A DNA stretch of 48,125 nt from Halanaerobiales bacterium (GTDB lineage Bacteria > Bacillota > Halanaerobiia > Halanaerobiales > DTU029), in NCBI GenBank assembly GCA_022360715.1, contig JAKSCG010000111.1:1-48125 (forward strand). The letters run 5' to 3'. The notes beneath the pieces were generated by a model. The model ran no database searches. It saw only the letters and a program-made list of their open reading frames with translations, and had not been told where the DNA came from. A program made the position numbers and the translations under genes. Positions 32,767-41,647 of the stretch are shown here, piece by piece; positions within the stretch are counted from its first letter, which is position 1, and every line of letters begins with the position of its first letter.

Positions 32767-33238
32767 GAATGTCCCGATCAGGGTCAGAATGGCTGAATAT
32801 CATATTGGGAGAGCCCCTGAGCAACTTATTACAATTGGATTGGGCTCCTGTATCGGGATTGCTTTATATGATAGTTTAAATAAGTTGGGCGGGTTAGTAC
32901 ATATTATGCTTCCGGAAAATAAAAAAGGCTTGTGTCCGGCCAAATATGCCGACAGCGGAATCCACTTATTGATTGACGAAATGCTCAAAGCGGGCGCTTC
33001 CCGCCGGAAGTTGGTGGCTAAAATAGCGGGGGGAGCCCATATGTTTTCCAGTGCCGGTGAGTTGAGCATTCAGGTCGGGCAACGAAATATTGAGGCTGTC
33101 GAGCGGGTCCTGCAAGAGGAAAAGATCCAGCTACTCGCCAAGGATGTTGGGGAAGATTATGGTCGAACCATGGAGTTTTATACCGAGGATGGTCGGGTAT
33201 TAATTCGTTCTTATAAAAAAGGTAAAAAGATTTTGTAA
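32759..33238 (+). CDS. cheD: Chemoreceptor glutamine deamidase CheD
   Basis: CheD deamidates specific glutamines of chemoreceptors and is regulated by CheC binding. The 159-residue protein has the papain-like active site of the family: Thr and Cys in ITIGLGSCIGIALYDS and His in GGLVHIMLPE, followed by KYADSGIHLLIDEML and the KIAGGAHMF strand. Its ATG lies inside the end of cheC. It is the last gene of the che operon. No terminator is visible before the rpsB promoter that starts a few bases later. Confidence 0.95.
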   Translation: MSRNVPIRVRMAEYHIGRAPEQLITIGLGSCIGIALYDSLNKLGGLVHIMLPENKKGLCPAKYADSGIHLLIDEMLKAGASRRKLVAKIAGGAHMFSSAGELSIQVGQRNIEAVERVLQEEKIQLLAKDVGEDYGRTMEFYTEDGRVLIRSYKKGKKIL

Positions 33239-33246
33239 AAATTTAA

Positions 33247-33275
33247 TTGATAATTATATTTTATTGTGGTATACT
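33247..33275 (+). promoter_or_regulatory. rpsB: Promoter of rpsB
   Basis: TTGATA, 17 bases, TATACT. It leaves a transcribed leader of about 105 bases before the rpsB ATG. Confidence 0.65.
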
Positions 33276-33292
33276 ACCTATTAGTAAAAATA

Positions 33293-33343
33293 CACACGTC
33301 TGTGGACCTTATTCCGGGTGCTGTTTTTACAGTGGTAATAAGG
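33293..33343 (+). promoter_or_regulatory. Structured rpsB leader RNA (candidate ribosomal-protein leader)
   Basis: Two nested or adjacent helices are visible. CACA-CGTC-TGTG (33293-33304) is followed by CCTTATT (33307-33313) pairing with AATAAGG (33337-33343). Inside the latter, CTGT-TTTT-ACAG (33321-33332) forms the apex, flanked by an internal loop. An autoregulatory S2-binding element is a reasonable reading; I do not match it to a named family. Confidence 0.45.
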
Positions 33344-33386
33344 GTTGAAATAGGCGGAGGTTAAACTGGGGAAGGGGGTGGAAGTT

Positions 33387-34130
33387 ATGTCGGTAGTCAA
33401 TATGAAACAGTTGTTAGAGTCCGGTGTCCATTTTGGACATCAAACCAAGCGGTGGAATCCCAAAATGTCTGAATATATTTTTACTGAGAGGAACGGGATT
33501 TACATCATTGACCTACAGAAAACAGTTACTTTAATTGACCGGGCTTATGATTTTGTTAAGGAAATGACCCATTCGGGAAAAACAATCCTGTTTGTCGGTA
33601 CTAAAAAACAGGCCCAAGAAACTGTTAAACTTGAAGCGATTCGCTGTGGAATGCCTTTTGTCAACCAACGATGGTTGGGGGGAATGCTGACCAACTTTAA
33701 GACAATCAAACGGCGCGTTGCCCGGTTAGAAGAACTGGAAAAGATGGAGAAAGACGGTCTTTTCGAGGTTTTACCGAAAAAAGAAGTAATTCAATTAAAA
33801 AAAGAACATGAAAAACTGGAAAGATTCCTGGGTGGGATCAGGGAGATGAAAAAGGTACCGGATTTAATCTATGTAACGGATCCACGGAAAGAAGCGATTG
33901 CTGTGGCCGAAGCCAGGAAACTCAATATTCCGGTTGTTTCGATAGTTGATACTAACTGTGACCCGGATCTGGTTGATCTAATTATTCCCGGCAATGATGA
34001 TGCAATCAGGGCGGTAAAATTAATCACTAAAGTTATCGCTGATGCAGTTTTAGCCGGTAAACAGGGAGAGCAGTTAAAAGATCAAGAGCCGGTTGAACCA
34101 GAAGAAGCCCTTGAAGTTATTGAAGAATAA
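33387..34130 (+). CDS. rpsB: 30S ribosomal protein S2
   Basis: S2 joins late in 30S assembly and contacts S1 and the 16S head. The 247-residue product carries the family signatures [20 protein letters not shown] near the start, [15 protein letters not shown], the [12 protein letters not shown] segment, the coiled-coil insertion (about 105-150) and [23 protein letters not shown]. The ATG at 33387 lies five bases after GGGGGTGG. A stable hairpin separates it from tsf, its usual partner. Confidence 0.97.
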   Translation: MSVVNMKQLLESGVHFGHQTKRWNPKMSEYIFTERNGIYIIDLQKTVTLIDRAYDFVKEMTHSGKTILFVGTKKQAQETVKLEAIRCGMPFVNQRWLGGMLTNFKTIKRRVARLEELEKMEKDGLFEVLPKKEVIQLKKEHEKLERFLGGIREMKKVPDLIYVTDPRKEAIAVAEARKLNIPVVSIVDTNCDPDLVDLIIPGNDDAIRAVKLITKVIADAVLAGKQGEQLKDQEPVEPEEALEVIEE

Positions 34131-34136
34131 AGAAAC

Positions 34137-34176
34137 AAAGGCGTAGCGGGAGGTCTTCCTCCTGCCCCGCCTTTTT
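34137..34176 (+). terminator. Hairpin terminator or attenuator between rpsB and tsf
   Basis: AAAGGCG / CGCCTTT surrounds an inner CGGGAGG-TCT-TCCTCCTG stem and ends in TTTTT. No promoter is clear between it and tsf, so it probably lets part of the transcription through and sets the ratio of S2 to EF-Ts. Confidence 0.65.
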
Positions 34177-34198
34177 CTACGAGAAAAGGAGGGGTAAG

Positions 34199-35095
34199 AT
34201 GGCCAGCATGAAAGATATTAAAGAATTAAGAGAGAGAACAGGTTCCGGTGTCCTGGATTGTAAAAAGGCCCTTGAGGCAAAAGATGGTGATATTGAGGCA
34301 GCGGTTGAGTATTTACGGGAAAAAGGGATCGCTGCCGCGGCTAAAAAAGCAGGACGGATTGCCGCCGAAGGCACGGTCAATGTACTAATTAGCGAAGATC
34401 GAAAAAATGGTATAGTGCTTGAAGTCAATAGTGAAACCGACTTTGTTGCGAAAACCGATCAATTCCAGAACCTGGTTAATGATCTTTCCCAACACCTGCT
34501 GCAAAGTAATGTTAATGATGTTCAGACGGTACTGGATGAACCATGGTATCTTGATCATAATAAAACCGTTAATACCGTTATTAAGGAGACGATTGCGGAG
34601 ATCGGGGAAAATATCACTCTCCGTCGTTTTACTAAATATACAACATCTGGTTTTTTACAGGGTTATATTCATATGGGTGGTAAAATTGGGGTGCTCGTTA
34701 ACCTTGCTGCCGAAGTAAACGAGCAGCATGAAAAGGTAGTAAAAGACCTGGCGATGCAGATTGCGGCCAGCAAACCGGAATATATTAGCCGTGATCAGGT
34801 TAGTGCCGAAGTGATTGACAAAGAAAGAAATATTTATAAAGAACAGATGCTTAATGAAGGTAAACCCGAACATATTATTGATAAAATCATTGCGGGTAAA
34901 ATAGAAAAATTCTATAGTGAGATATGTTTGCTGGAACAGGCCTTTATCAAAGATGCCGATCAAACCATCAAACAGTTAATCCAAAAGACCGATATTGTCG
35001 TAAATGCTTTTACCCGTTTTGAATTGGGTGAAGGCCTAGCAAAAAAGGAAGAGGATTTTGCTGCTGAGGTAATGAAAGAGGTAAGCAAAAAGTAG
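34199..35095 (+). CDS. tsf: Elongation factor Ts
   Basis: EF-Ts recharges EF-Tu with GTP. The 298-residue protein has the N-terminal UBA-like domain (MKDIKELRERTGSGVLDCKKALE), the core motif VNSETDFVAKTDQFQ (about residues 79-92) that contacts EF-Tu, two core subdomains with GGKIGVLVNL and MQIAASKPEYI, and a C-terminal helix. Length is normal. The ATG follows AAAAGGAGGGG. A terminator follows, so tsf closes the rpsB unit. Confidence 0.97.
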   Translation: MASMKDIKELRERTGSGVLDCKKALEAKDGDIEAAVEYLREKGIAAAAKKAGRIAAEGTVNVLISEDRKNGIVLEVNSETDFVAKTDQFQNLVNDLSQHLLQSNVNDVQTVLDEPWYLDHNKTVNTVIKETIAEIGENITLRRFTKYTTSGFLQGYIHMGGKIGVLVNLAAEVNEQHEKVVKDLAMQIAASKPEYISRDQVSAEVIDKERNIYKEQMLNEGKPEHIIDKIIAGKIEKFYSEICLLEQAFIKDADQTIKQLIQKTDIVVNAFTRFELGEGLAKKEEDFAAEVMKEVSKK

Positions 35096-35107
35096 TAAAA
35101 TCTTTTT

Positions 35108-35140
35108 AAAGAGAGAGCACTTAAGTGTTCTCTTTCTTTC
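35108..35140 (+). terminator. Rho-independent terminator after tsf
   Basis: AAAGAGAGAGCAC and its near-complement GTGTTCTCTTT pair around TTAA, with a following T-rich tract. It separates rpsB-tsf from pyrH. Confidence 0.7.
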
Positions 35141-35246
35141 TGCCGACTAAAAAAAGCAAATTATCGAGAACAGCTAAAATATAATTTATTCTTTGATGGG
35201 AAAAGGGATTATTCATTTTTTATCGAATAATAGATATGGAGGGTAA

Positions 35247-35972
<726 letters not shown>

Positions 35973-35996
35973 TTTATTGATAATGGGGGGAGAAGA

Positions 35997-36554
35997 ATGA
36001 TCAAGCAAGTTAGCAGTGAAGCGGAAAGTAAGATGAAAAAGACGGTAGTTGCTACTAAGGATGATTTTGATACGGTTAGAACCGGCAGGGCTCGTCCTTC
36101 ACTTGTGGAGAATATTTTAGTAGATTATTATGGTACACAGACACCGATTCAACAGATGGCTAAAGTAGTAACCCCTGAGCCGAGATTATTGGTGATTGAA
36201 CCCTGGGATAAGACTATTATTGGCGAAATAGAAAGGGCTATTTTAAAGGAAAATCTAGGACTTACTCCCAATAATGACGGAAAGGTAATTCGGATTAATA
36301 TTCCCCAGTTAACTGAGGAGAGAAGAAAAGAACTGGTCAAGGTAGTACGGGATAAGGCGGAAAAGGGAAGAATAGCGATCCGAAGTATCCGCCACGAGGC
36401 CAATGATCATTTGAAATCTATGGAAAAAAGCAGTGAGATTTCCGAAGATAATTACCACCGGGCTCTGGATAACATTCAGGAATTAACTGATCAGTATATC
36501 AAGAAAATTGATCGGCTTTTAGAGGAAAAAACAGCGGAAGTAATGGAGGTTTAA
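35997..36554 (+). CDS. frr: Ribosome recycling factor
   Basis: RRF, with EF-G, splits the post-termination ribosome. The 185-residue, two-domain tRNA mimic begins in a helix with DFDTVRTGRARPSLVENI, has the compact domain II (about 31-105, VTPEPRLLVIEPWDK, LTPNNDGKVIRINIPQLTEERRKEL) and ends in the long three-helix bundle. Its ATG follows GGGGGGAG. A small PASTA-like gene starts 8 bases after the stop, with GGAGG inside the frr tail as its ribosome site. Confidence 0.97.
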   Translation: MIKQVSSEAESKMKKTVVATKDDFDTVRTGRARPSLVENILVDYYGTQTPIQQMAKVVTPEPRLLVIEPWDKTIIGEIERAILKENLGLTPNNDGKVIRINIPQLTEERRKELVKVVRDKAEKGRIAIRSIRHEANDHLKSMEKSSEISEDNYHRALDNIQELTDQYIKKIDRLLEEKTAEVMEV

Positions 36555-36562
36555 CCCTTTTA

Positions 36563-36763
36563 ATGAAGAAGTTACCTGAGGTCTTGGCTCTTGAATTAAA
36601 GGAGGCCAGAGCAATTTTGACCGAGCTGGGTTATAATTTAAAAGAAGAACAGACAATTCCGCCGGGGAAGGGAAAAGGTCTGGGGTTTAAACGAGTTATA
36701 TCGGCCAAAGAGTTAGGTCCAGATCAGGTAAAAGTGATCTGGAGCTATGAAAAATATGAATAA
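36563..36763 (+). CDS. Stand-alone PASTA-like small protein
   Basis: A 66-residue protein with the beginning and alternation of one PASTA domain: LPEVLALELKEARAILTELGY, a turn with TIPPGKGKG, then the strands KRVISAKEL and VKVIWSYE. PASTA domains usually sit outside the cell on kinases (PknB) and penicillin-binding proteins, where they sense cell-wall fragments. Here there is no signal or membrane segment and nothing else is attached. It lies between ribosome recycling and undecaprenyl synthesis genes. A cytosolic role is unknown; the PASTA call itself is moderately certain. Confidence 0.6.
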   Translation: MKKLPEVLALELKEARAILTELGYNLKEEQTIPPGKGKGLGFKRVISAKELGPDQVKVIWSYEKYE

Positions 36764-36772
36764 CTTGCTGGT

Positions 36773-36791
36773 CCCCCTCGAAGCGAGGGGG
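36773..36791 (+). terminator. GC-rich hairpin before uppS
   Basis: CCCCCTCG-AAG-CGAGGGGG is a perfect eight-base stem. The following bases (CACTTATTTT) are only partly T-rich, so it may be a weak terminator or an RNA-stabilising element within the operon. Confidence 0.5.
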
Positions 36792-36817
36792 CACTTATTT
36801 TAGGATAGGGTGATCAG

Positions 36818-37534
36818 ATGAAAATACCATCACATATTGCAATTATCATGGATGGGAACGGCCGTTGGGCCCGCAGCAAAGGTTTAGCCAGACACAAGGG
36901 ACACCAGGCCGGGGTACAGGCATTAACCGGGGTAGTCAGGAAAGCGGGAGAATTGGGGGTATCTTCCCTCACTGTTTATGCTTTTTCAACCGAGAATTGG
37001 AAGCGCCCTGGTTCTGAGGTGAGTTTTTTAATGAGTCTATTTCAACAGACCTTGCTTCGGCAAGCCCGGGATTTATTTGAGAATAATACGAAAGTTAGGG
37101 TGATTGGACGCCGGGCGCAATTGAGTCGAGGAGTACTAAAGGCAATTAATCAGATTGAAGAATTGACTGCTAAAAACGAAGGTTTAGAATTGAATATTGC
37201 TTTTAATTACGGGGGTAGGGCTGAGATTTTAGATATGGTGCGCCGAGTAGTTGATGATTTAGCCAAAGGTCGGCAGGATATTAATCAGTTGACTGAAGAG
37301 GATTTGCAGCAATACCTGTATAATCCGGCAATCCCGGAGATTGAGTTATTAATCAGAACCGGTGGAGAACAGAGGTTGAGCAACTATCTGCTCTGGCAAA
37401 GCGCTTATGCCGAACTATATTTTTGTGAAAAATATTGGCCTGATTTTACCGGCGAGGATCTAATAAAGGCAATCAATTCTTTTCAGATTAGAAGTCGTCG
37501 GTTTGGTGGTCTGGAAGAAACGGGTGATCAGTAA
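36818..37534 (+). CDS. uppS: Undecaprenyl diphosphate synthase
   Basis: UppS extends farnesyl diphosphate to the C55 lipid carrier for peptidoglycan and surface polymers. The 238-residue cis-prenyltransferase shows IAIIMDGNGRWARSKG with the catalytic Asp, YAFSTENWKRP, LNIAFNYGGRAEI and the C-terminal RTGGEQRLSNYLLWQ signature, where Gly replaces the more common Ser. The ATG follows AGGATAGGG. Its stop overlaps the cdsA ATG (TAATG). Confidence 0.97.
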   Translation: MKIPSHIAIIMDGNGRWARSKGLARHKGHQAGVQALTGVVRKAGELGVSSLTVYAFSTENWKRPGSEVSFLMSLFQQTLLRQARDLFENNTKVRVIGRRAQLSRGVLKAINQIEELTAKNEGLELNIAFNYGGRAEILDMVRRVVDDLAKGRQDINQLTEEDLQQYLYNPAIPEIELLIRTGGEQRLSNYLLWQSAYAELYFCEKYWPDFTGEDLIKAINSFQIRSRRFGGLEETGDQ

Positions 37535-38340
37535 TGTTGTTACAACGACTTATTAGTGCGCTATTGGGAATATTATTGCTCTTATTCTTTATTTTGGTGG
37601 GTTCACTTCCATTTGCCGTTTTCATCCTGTTGATTGCGATTATCGCCGTGGTTGAATATGGCAACTTATTGGCAATTAACGACCGCCAAAATATTATAAT
37701 TCTTAGTTTTTTTAGTATAATTACTATTTTATCTACATATTTAACTAATACGGGTTTATTGACTCAACCGCTAGATTTTTTGCTTTATGCCATAATTCTT
37801 TTATTCTTGCTTTATCATCTCTTTTTTGTTGAACTCAATTTGATGGTCCAGCGCTTGAGTTATAACCTGTTGGGTCTTGTCTACCTGGCTGGTGGATTGT
37901 CTTTTGTTATTCTTTTACGGGATTTTAATACAGAACCCTTTTCCAATACTAAAGCCCTCTGGTTGGTATTGCTTGCTACCTGGGCCAGTGATACCGGAGC
38001 ATATTTTTTCGGGTCCTATCTGGGGAGAAACAAGTTAATCGAAAGGATTTCTCCGCGAAAAACAGTTGAGGGTGCAGTGGGAGGGATTCTGCTGACCATG
38101 ATTACCGTTAGTTTTTATACTTTATGGTTGGGTGTTTTTTCCTATTACTGGTTCTTTTATGCGGTCCTGATTTCTGTTACGGCAATGATTGGTGATCTCT
38201 TTGAATCAAGTTTGAAGAGAAACGCCGGGCTGAAAGATTCCGGGTCTATTTTACCCGGACACGGGGGGGTGTTAGACCGGATCGACAGCCTGCTCTTTAC
38301 TGCTCCCTTTACTTATTATTTTCTGATCTTAATTAGTTAA
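37534..38340 (+). CDS. cdsA: Phosphatidate cytidylyltransferase
   Basis: CdsA makes CDP-diacylglycerol from phosphatidic acid and CTP, the precursor of bacterial phospholipids. The 268-residue membrane protein has about eight hydrophobic segments and the complete C-terminal signature: SSLKRNAGLKDSG, then LPGHGGVLDRIDSLLF (about 225-255), whose Asp pair binds metal. The start overlaps the uppS stop by one base. The next gene, an unusual one for this position, starts 21 bases later. Confidence 0.96.
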   Translation: MLLQRLISALLGILLLLFFILVGSLPFAVFILLIAIIAVVEYGNLLAINDRQNIIILSFFSIITILSTYLTNTGLLTQPLDFLLYAIILLFLLYHLFFVELNLMVQRLSYNLLGLVYLAGGLSFVILLRDFNTEPFSNTKALWLVLLATWASDTGAYFFGSYLGRNKLIERISPRKTVEGAVGGILLTMITVSFYTLWLGVFSYYWFFYAVLISVTAMIGDLFESSLKRNAGLKDSGSILPGHGGVLDRIDSLLFTAPFTYYFLILIS

Positions 38341-38361
38341 AGAGATTAGAAGACAGGTGAG

Positions 38362-39429
38362 ATGATGGAAAAATGGATCAAAAGGATTATTTTCTGGACC
38401 GTCCTATTTATAATTTTGATCCTGGGACTGAAGTACTTATTTATCTATTTTAGTCCGTTTATCATTGCGGCAATCCTGGCCAGTTTAATCAATCCGCTGG
38501 AAGAAAGATTGGAGATGATCTTTCGCTTAAACCGTGGGATAGCTGTTTTGATGATACTGGTCTTGATGATCACCCTTTTTCTCTTTTTGCTCATTCTAGG
38601 AATTTCTCAGGTATATCTTGAACTTAACAACCTGTTGCGTAACCTGCCGGATTATGATACATTGGGCGAACATTTCCACTGGCTAATCCTCCAGAATAAT
38701 CGGCTGCAGGATTTGATCAACAGTCTGGATGTTTCGGTAGCTGTGCGCCAGGCTTTGAATGAAAACCTGCAATTACTATATAATGCCTTGAAAAATGGGT
38801 TAGTGCTGGTAATTAACCATGCCTTAAGTCTGTTGGGTAAATTACCGCTTCTGCTCTCGATCATGTTCTTAAGTTTTATTGCAACTTTTTTTATCAGTCG
38901 GGATCGGGATCTGATTAATCAGTATATTATCGGTTTGTTTCCCCGCCGTTGGAAGAGCAAGGTTTTTAAGATTGAAAAAGAATTAGCCAGTTCTGCTCTG
39001 TCGTTTATCCGGGCCGAACTAATTTTAATCGCGATCAGTGGGGGAATTTCCTGGGCGGGACTGGTAATTATCGGTAATCCTTATGCGGTTATAGTCGGCA
39101 TTTTAACGGCTATCCTGGATCTAATCCCGATTATCGGACCTGGCTTGCTTTTTATCCCCTGGATTATTTATAACTTGATCCTGGGTAATTTGGCGAACGG
39201 GATGGCTTTGCTATTGCTTTATACGATTATGGCCGCAATTCGTGAAGGGATTGAAGCCAAGGTAATGGGGAGTACGCTGGGCTTTCATCCCCTGTTAATG
39301 ATGATTGCCCTTTATGTGGGCTTTCGAACAATGGGGCCGATCGGTTTTTTGATCGGGCCGACGGTGCTAGTTTTCTGTCGGGCAATAATAAAAGCGGGAA
39401 TATTTGAGGAAAATTTTTTTAAGGAGTGA
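38362..39429 (+). CDS. AI-2E family transporter (YtvI/PerM-like)
   Basis: A 355-residue polytopic protein with the arrangement of the AI-2E/UPF0118 family: two or three N-terminal helices, a soluble segment of about 80 residues (100-185) and five C-terminal helices. Family motifs such as LTAILDLIPIIGPGLLFIPW and REGIEAKVMGSTLGFHPLL are clear. Members export or exchange small molecules or ions, and the autoinducer-2 assignment is historical. It lies between cdsA and dxr, a place where most Firmicutes have no gene, six bases ahead of dxr. The ATG at 38362 or the next codon is the start. Confidence 0.88.
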   Translation: MMEKWIKRIIFWTVLFIILILGLKYLFIYFSPFIIAAILASLINPLEERLEMIFRLNRGIAVLMILVLMITLFLFLLILGISQVYLELNNLLRNLPDYDTLGEHFHWLILQNNRLQDLINSLDVSVAVRQALNENLQLLYNALKNGLVLVINHALSLLGKLPLLLSIMFLSFIATFFISRDRDLINQYIIGLFPRRWKSKVFKIEKELASSALSFIRAELILIAISGGISWAGLVIIGNPYAVIVGILTAILDLIPIIGPGLLFIPWIIYNLILGNLANGMALLLLYTIMAAIREGIEAKVMGSTLGFHPLLMMIALYVGFRTMGPIGFLIGPTVLVFCRAIIKAGIFEENFFKE

Positions 39430-39435
39430 ATCGGA

Positions 39436-40572
39436 TTGAAAAGACTTGTTCTGCTGGGATCGACCGGTTCAATCGGGACCCAAACCCTCAGTGTGCTTGA
39501 TCATTTAGCGGAAGAATGGGAGGTAGTCGGGTTGTCGGCCCATACCAATATTGATTTGCTGGAAAAACAGGCTCACCGCTATCAGCCGACTTACCTGGCG
39601 GTAATGAATGAAACTTTAGCAAAAGAGTTAGAATATAGATTAACTGATTTACCGGTACAAGTACTTACCGGGATGGAAGGAATCAACTATTTGGCCGGAG
39701 AGGTGGCCGCCGATCTGGTGATCAACGCCCTGGTTGGCGCTGTCGGTTTAAAACCGACGATTACTGCTTTAAAGGCAGGACACCGGTTGGGCCTGGCTAA
39801 TAAAGAAAGTCTGGTTATCGGTGGTGAGATTGTTCAGGAGTATCTTGCCCAGATCCTGCCGATTGATAGTGAACATAACGCCATTTTTCAAGTCCTAGCC
39901 GGGCATAATCGCTTAGATGTGCAGAATATAATTTTAACCGCTTCCGGTGGACCCTTCCGTACCCTTCCCCTGGAAGAATTCGACCGGATTACGGTGGCAG
40001 ATGCCCTGCATCACCCCAACTGGGAGATGGGCGGTAAGATTACCATTGATTCCGCCACCTTAATGAATAAGGGCCTGGAAGTGATCGAGGCTCACTGGTT
40101 ATTTAAACAGCCTTATCAAAAAATAAAGGTAATAGTGCATCCGGAGAGTATTATCCATTCAATGGTTGAATTTATTGATCGGTCGATTATGGCGGAATTA
40201 GGAGTAGCTGATATGCGAATACCGATCCAGTATGTGCTGACCTACCCGGAAAGAAAAAAGAGTCCGGCCGGCAGACTTGATCTGCTCCAGTTCGGGCAAC
40301 TGAATTTCCAGGAGCCTGACCTGAAGAGGTTTCCTGCCTTAAGGTTAGCTTATCAAGCCGGTCAGGCCGGGGGAACGATGCCGGTTGTTTTAAACGCAGC
40401 TAATGAGATAGCGGTAGCTGCTTTCTTACAGCAAAAGATACCTTTTCGAGTAATCCCGGCACTGATCGAAAAAGTGCTGGAGCGACATAATAACAAATCC
40501 AGACCCGGGCTTGGTGAAATCCTTCAGGCTGATCGCTGGGCCCGGGATGAGACAGAGGAGGTTATGAGCTGA
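39436..40572 (+). CDS. dxr: 1-deoxy-D-xylulose 5-phosphate reductoisomerase
   Basis: Dxr makes 2-C-methyl-D-erythritol 4-phosphate, the first committed MEP-pathway step. The 378-residue protein has the NADPH-binding LLGSTGSIGTQTL, the LANKESLV loop, PIDSEHNAIFQ with metal-binding Asp and Glu, and HPNWEMGGKITIDSATLMNKGLE. The start is a TTG with AAGGAG nine bases upstream. It overlaps rseP by one base (TGATG). Confidence 0.97.
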   Translation: MKRLVLLGSTGSIGTQTLSVLDHLAEEWEVVGLSAHTNIDLLEKQAHRYQPTYLAVMNETLAKELEYRLTDLPVQVLTGMEGINYLAGEVAADLVINALVGAVGLKPTITALKAGHRLGLANKESLVIGGEIVQEYLAQILPIDSEHNAIFQVLAGHNRLDVQNIILTASGGPFRTLPLEEFDRITVADALHHPNWEMGGKITIDSATLMNKGLEVIEAHWLFKQPYQKIKVIVHPESIIHSMVEFIDRSIMAELGVADMRIPIQYVLTYPERKKSPAGRLDLLQFGQLNFQEPDLKRFPALRLAYQAGQAGGTMPVVLNAANEIAVAAFLQQKIPFRVIPALIEKVLERHNNKSRPGLGEILQADRWARDETEEVMS

Positions 40573-41636
40573 TGTTAATAACCATTATTAGTTTTATTAT
40601 TGTGCTAGGAATTTTAATCTTTATCCATGAACTTGGACACTATATTACAGCAAAGTGGGCCGGGATCAGAGTAGAGGAGTTTGCGCTGGGGTTTGGTCCG
40701 ATTCTGTTATCTCATAAAAAAGGGGAGACAGTTTATTCACTTCGTGGTATTCCCCTGGGGGGCTTTTGCAAATTGACCGGTGAGTTTCCCCCTGATGAAG
40801 ATATGAGTCCCGAAGAGAAGAGAATATATCAGGAAGCAAGGGAAAAGGGACAGTGCTTTGATCAGAAACCGGCCTGGAAGCGGTTGGCCGTATTATTTAA
40901 TGGACCGTTGATGAATTTTTTGTTAGCAGTTTTGATCTTTATGCTGATTTTTACTATTTACGGACAGATTGTTGATTCAACTGTCCTGGGAGAGATCATA
41001 GCAGGACGTCCTGCTGCCGAAGCAGGCTTTCAGGTTGGTGATCGTATAACCGCGATTAACGGTCAGGAGATCACATCTTGGGAGCAGTTGGCTAATATTA
41101 TCCACGGTTCAGCCGGCCAGGAGTTAAAGATAGAACTACTCCGGCAGGGTCAATTGCATGAAGTCAAGGTTGTTCCGCAATATGATGAAAGTAGTGATGG
41201 GGGAATAATCGGTATTTTCCCTGAACTGGTTAGGGAAGAAGTGGGTGTTTTTCAGGCAATAAGACTGGGGGCTATCCAGGGTTGGTATATTTTGAAATTA
41301 ACCATAATTGGTTTTTATCAAATGCTTACCGGTCAGATCTCTGCGGATATCGGAGGACCGGTGATGATTGCTAATCTGGTGGGGCAGGCTCTGGAAATCG
41401 GCTTAAACAGCCTGTTAAACCTGATGGCGATTCTCTCGATTAATCTGGGAATTATCAACCTGGTGCCTTTTCCGGCCTTAGATGGTGGGCGTATCCTCTT
41501 TATTTTAGTTGAATTGATCCGGGGTAAACCGGTCGACCCGAAAAAAGAGGGGTTGGCCCATGTTGTTGGTTTTGTCGTCCTAATGGTCCTGATGGCCTTT
41601 CTGGTTTATAAAGACCTGGGCCGGGTCCTTTTCTAA
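40572..41636 (+). CDS. rseP: Site-2 protease RseP/RasP
   Basis: An intramembrane zinc protease that cleaves anti-sigma factors and remnant signal peptides. The 354-residue protein has FIHELGHY in the first helix (His19, Glu20, His23), one PDZ domain (about 130-205, AAEAGFQVGDRITAINGQEI) and the third metal ligand in LVPFPALDGGR near the C-terminus, with a final helix. Single-PDZ architecture matches Firmicute RasP. It sits between dxr and ispG in the standard order. Confidence 0.96.
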   Translation: MLITIISFIIVLGILIFIHELGHYITAKWAGIRVEEFALGFGPILLSHKKGETVYSLRGIPLGGFCKLTGEFPPDEDMSPEEKRIYQEAREKGQCFDQKPAWKRLAVLFNGPLMNFLLAVLIFMLIFTIYGQIVDSTVLGEIIAGRPAAEAGFQVGDRITAINGQEITSWEQLANIIHGSAGQELKIELLRQGQLHEVKVVPQYDESSDGGIIGIFPELVREEVGVFQAIRLGAIQGWYILKLTIIGFYQMLTGQISADIGGPVMIANLVGQALEIGLNSLLNLMAILSINLGIINLVPFPALDGGRILFILVELIRGKPVDPKKEGLAHVVGFVVLMVLMAFLVYKDLGRVLF

Positions 41637-41647
41637 AGGAGACTTAA

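Noticed and set aside
33276..33386. rpsB leader as a known metabolite riboswitch or T-box
   Set aside because: No T-box AGGGTGG motif or other riboswitch core that I recognise is present.
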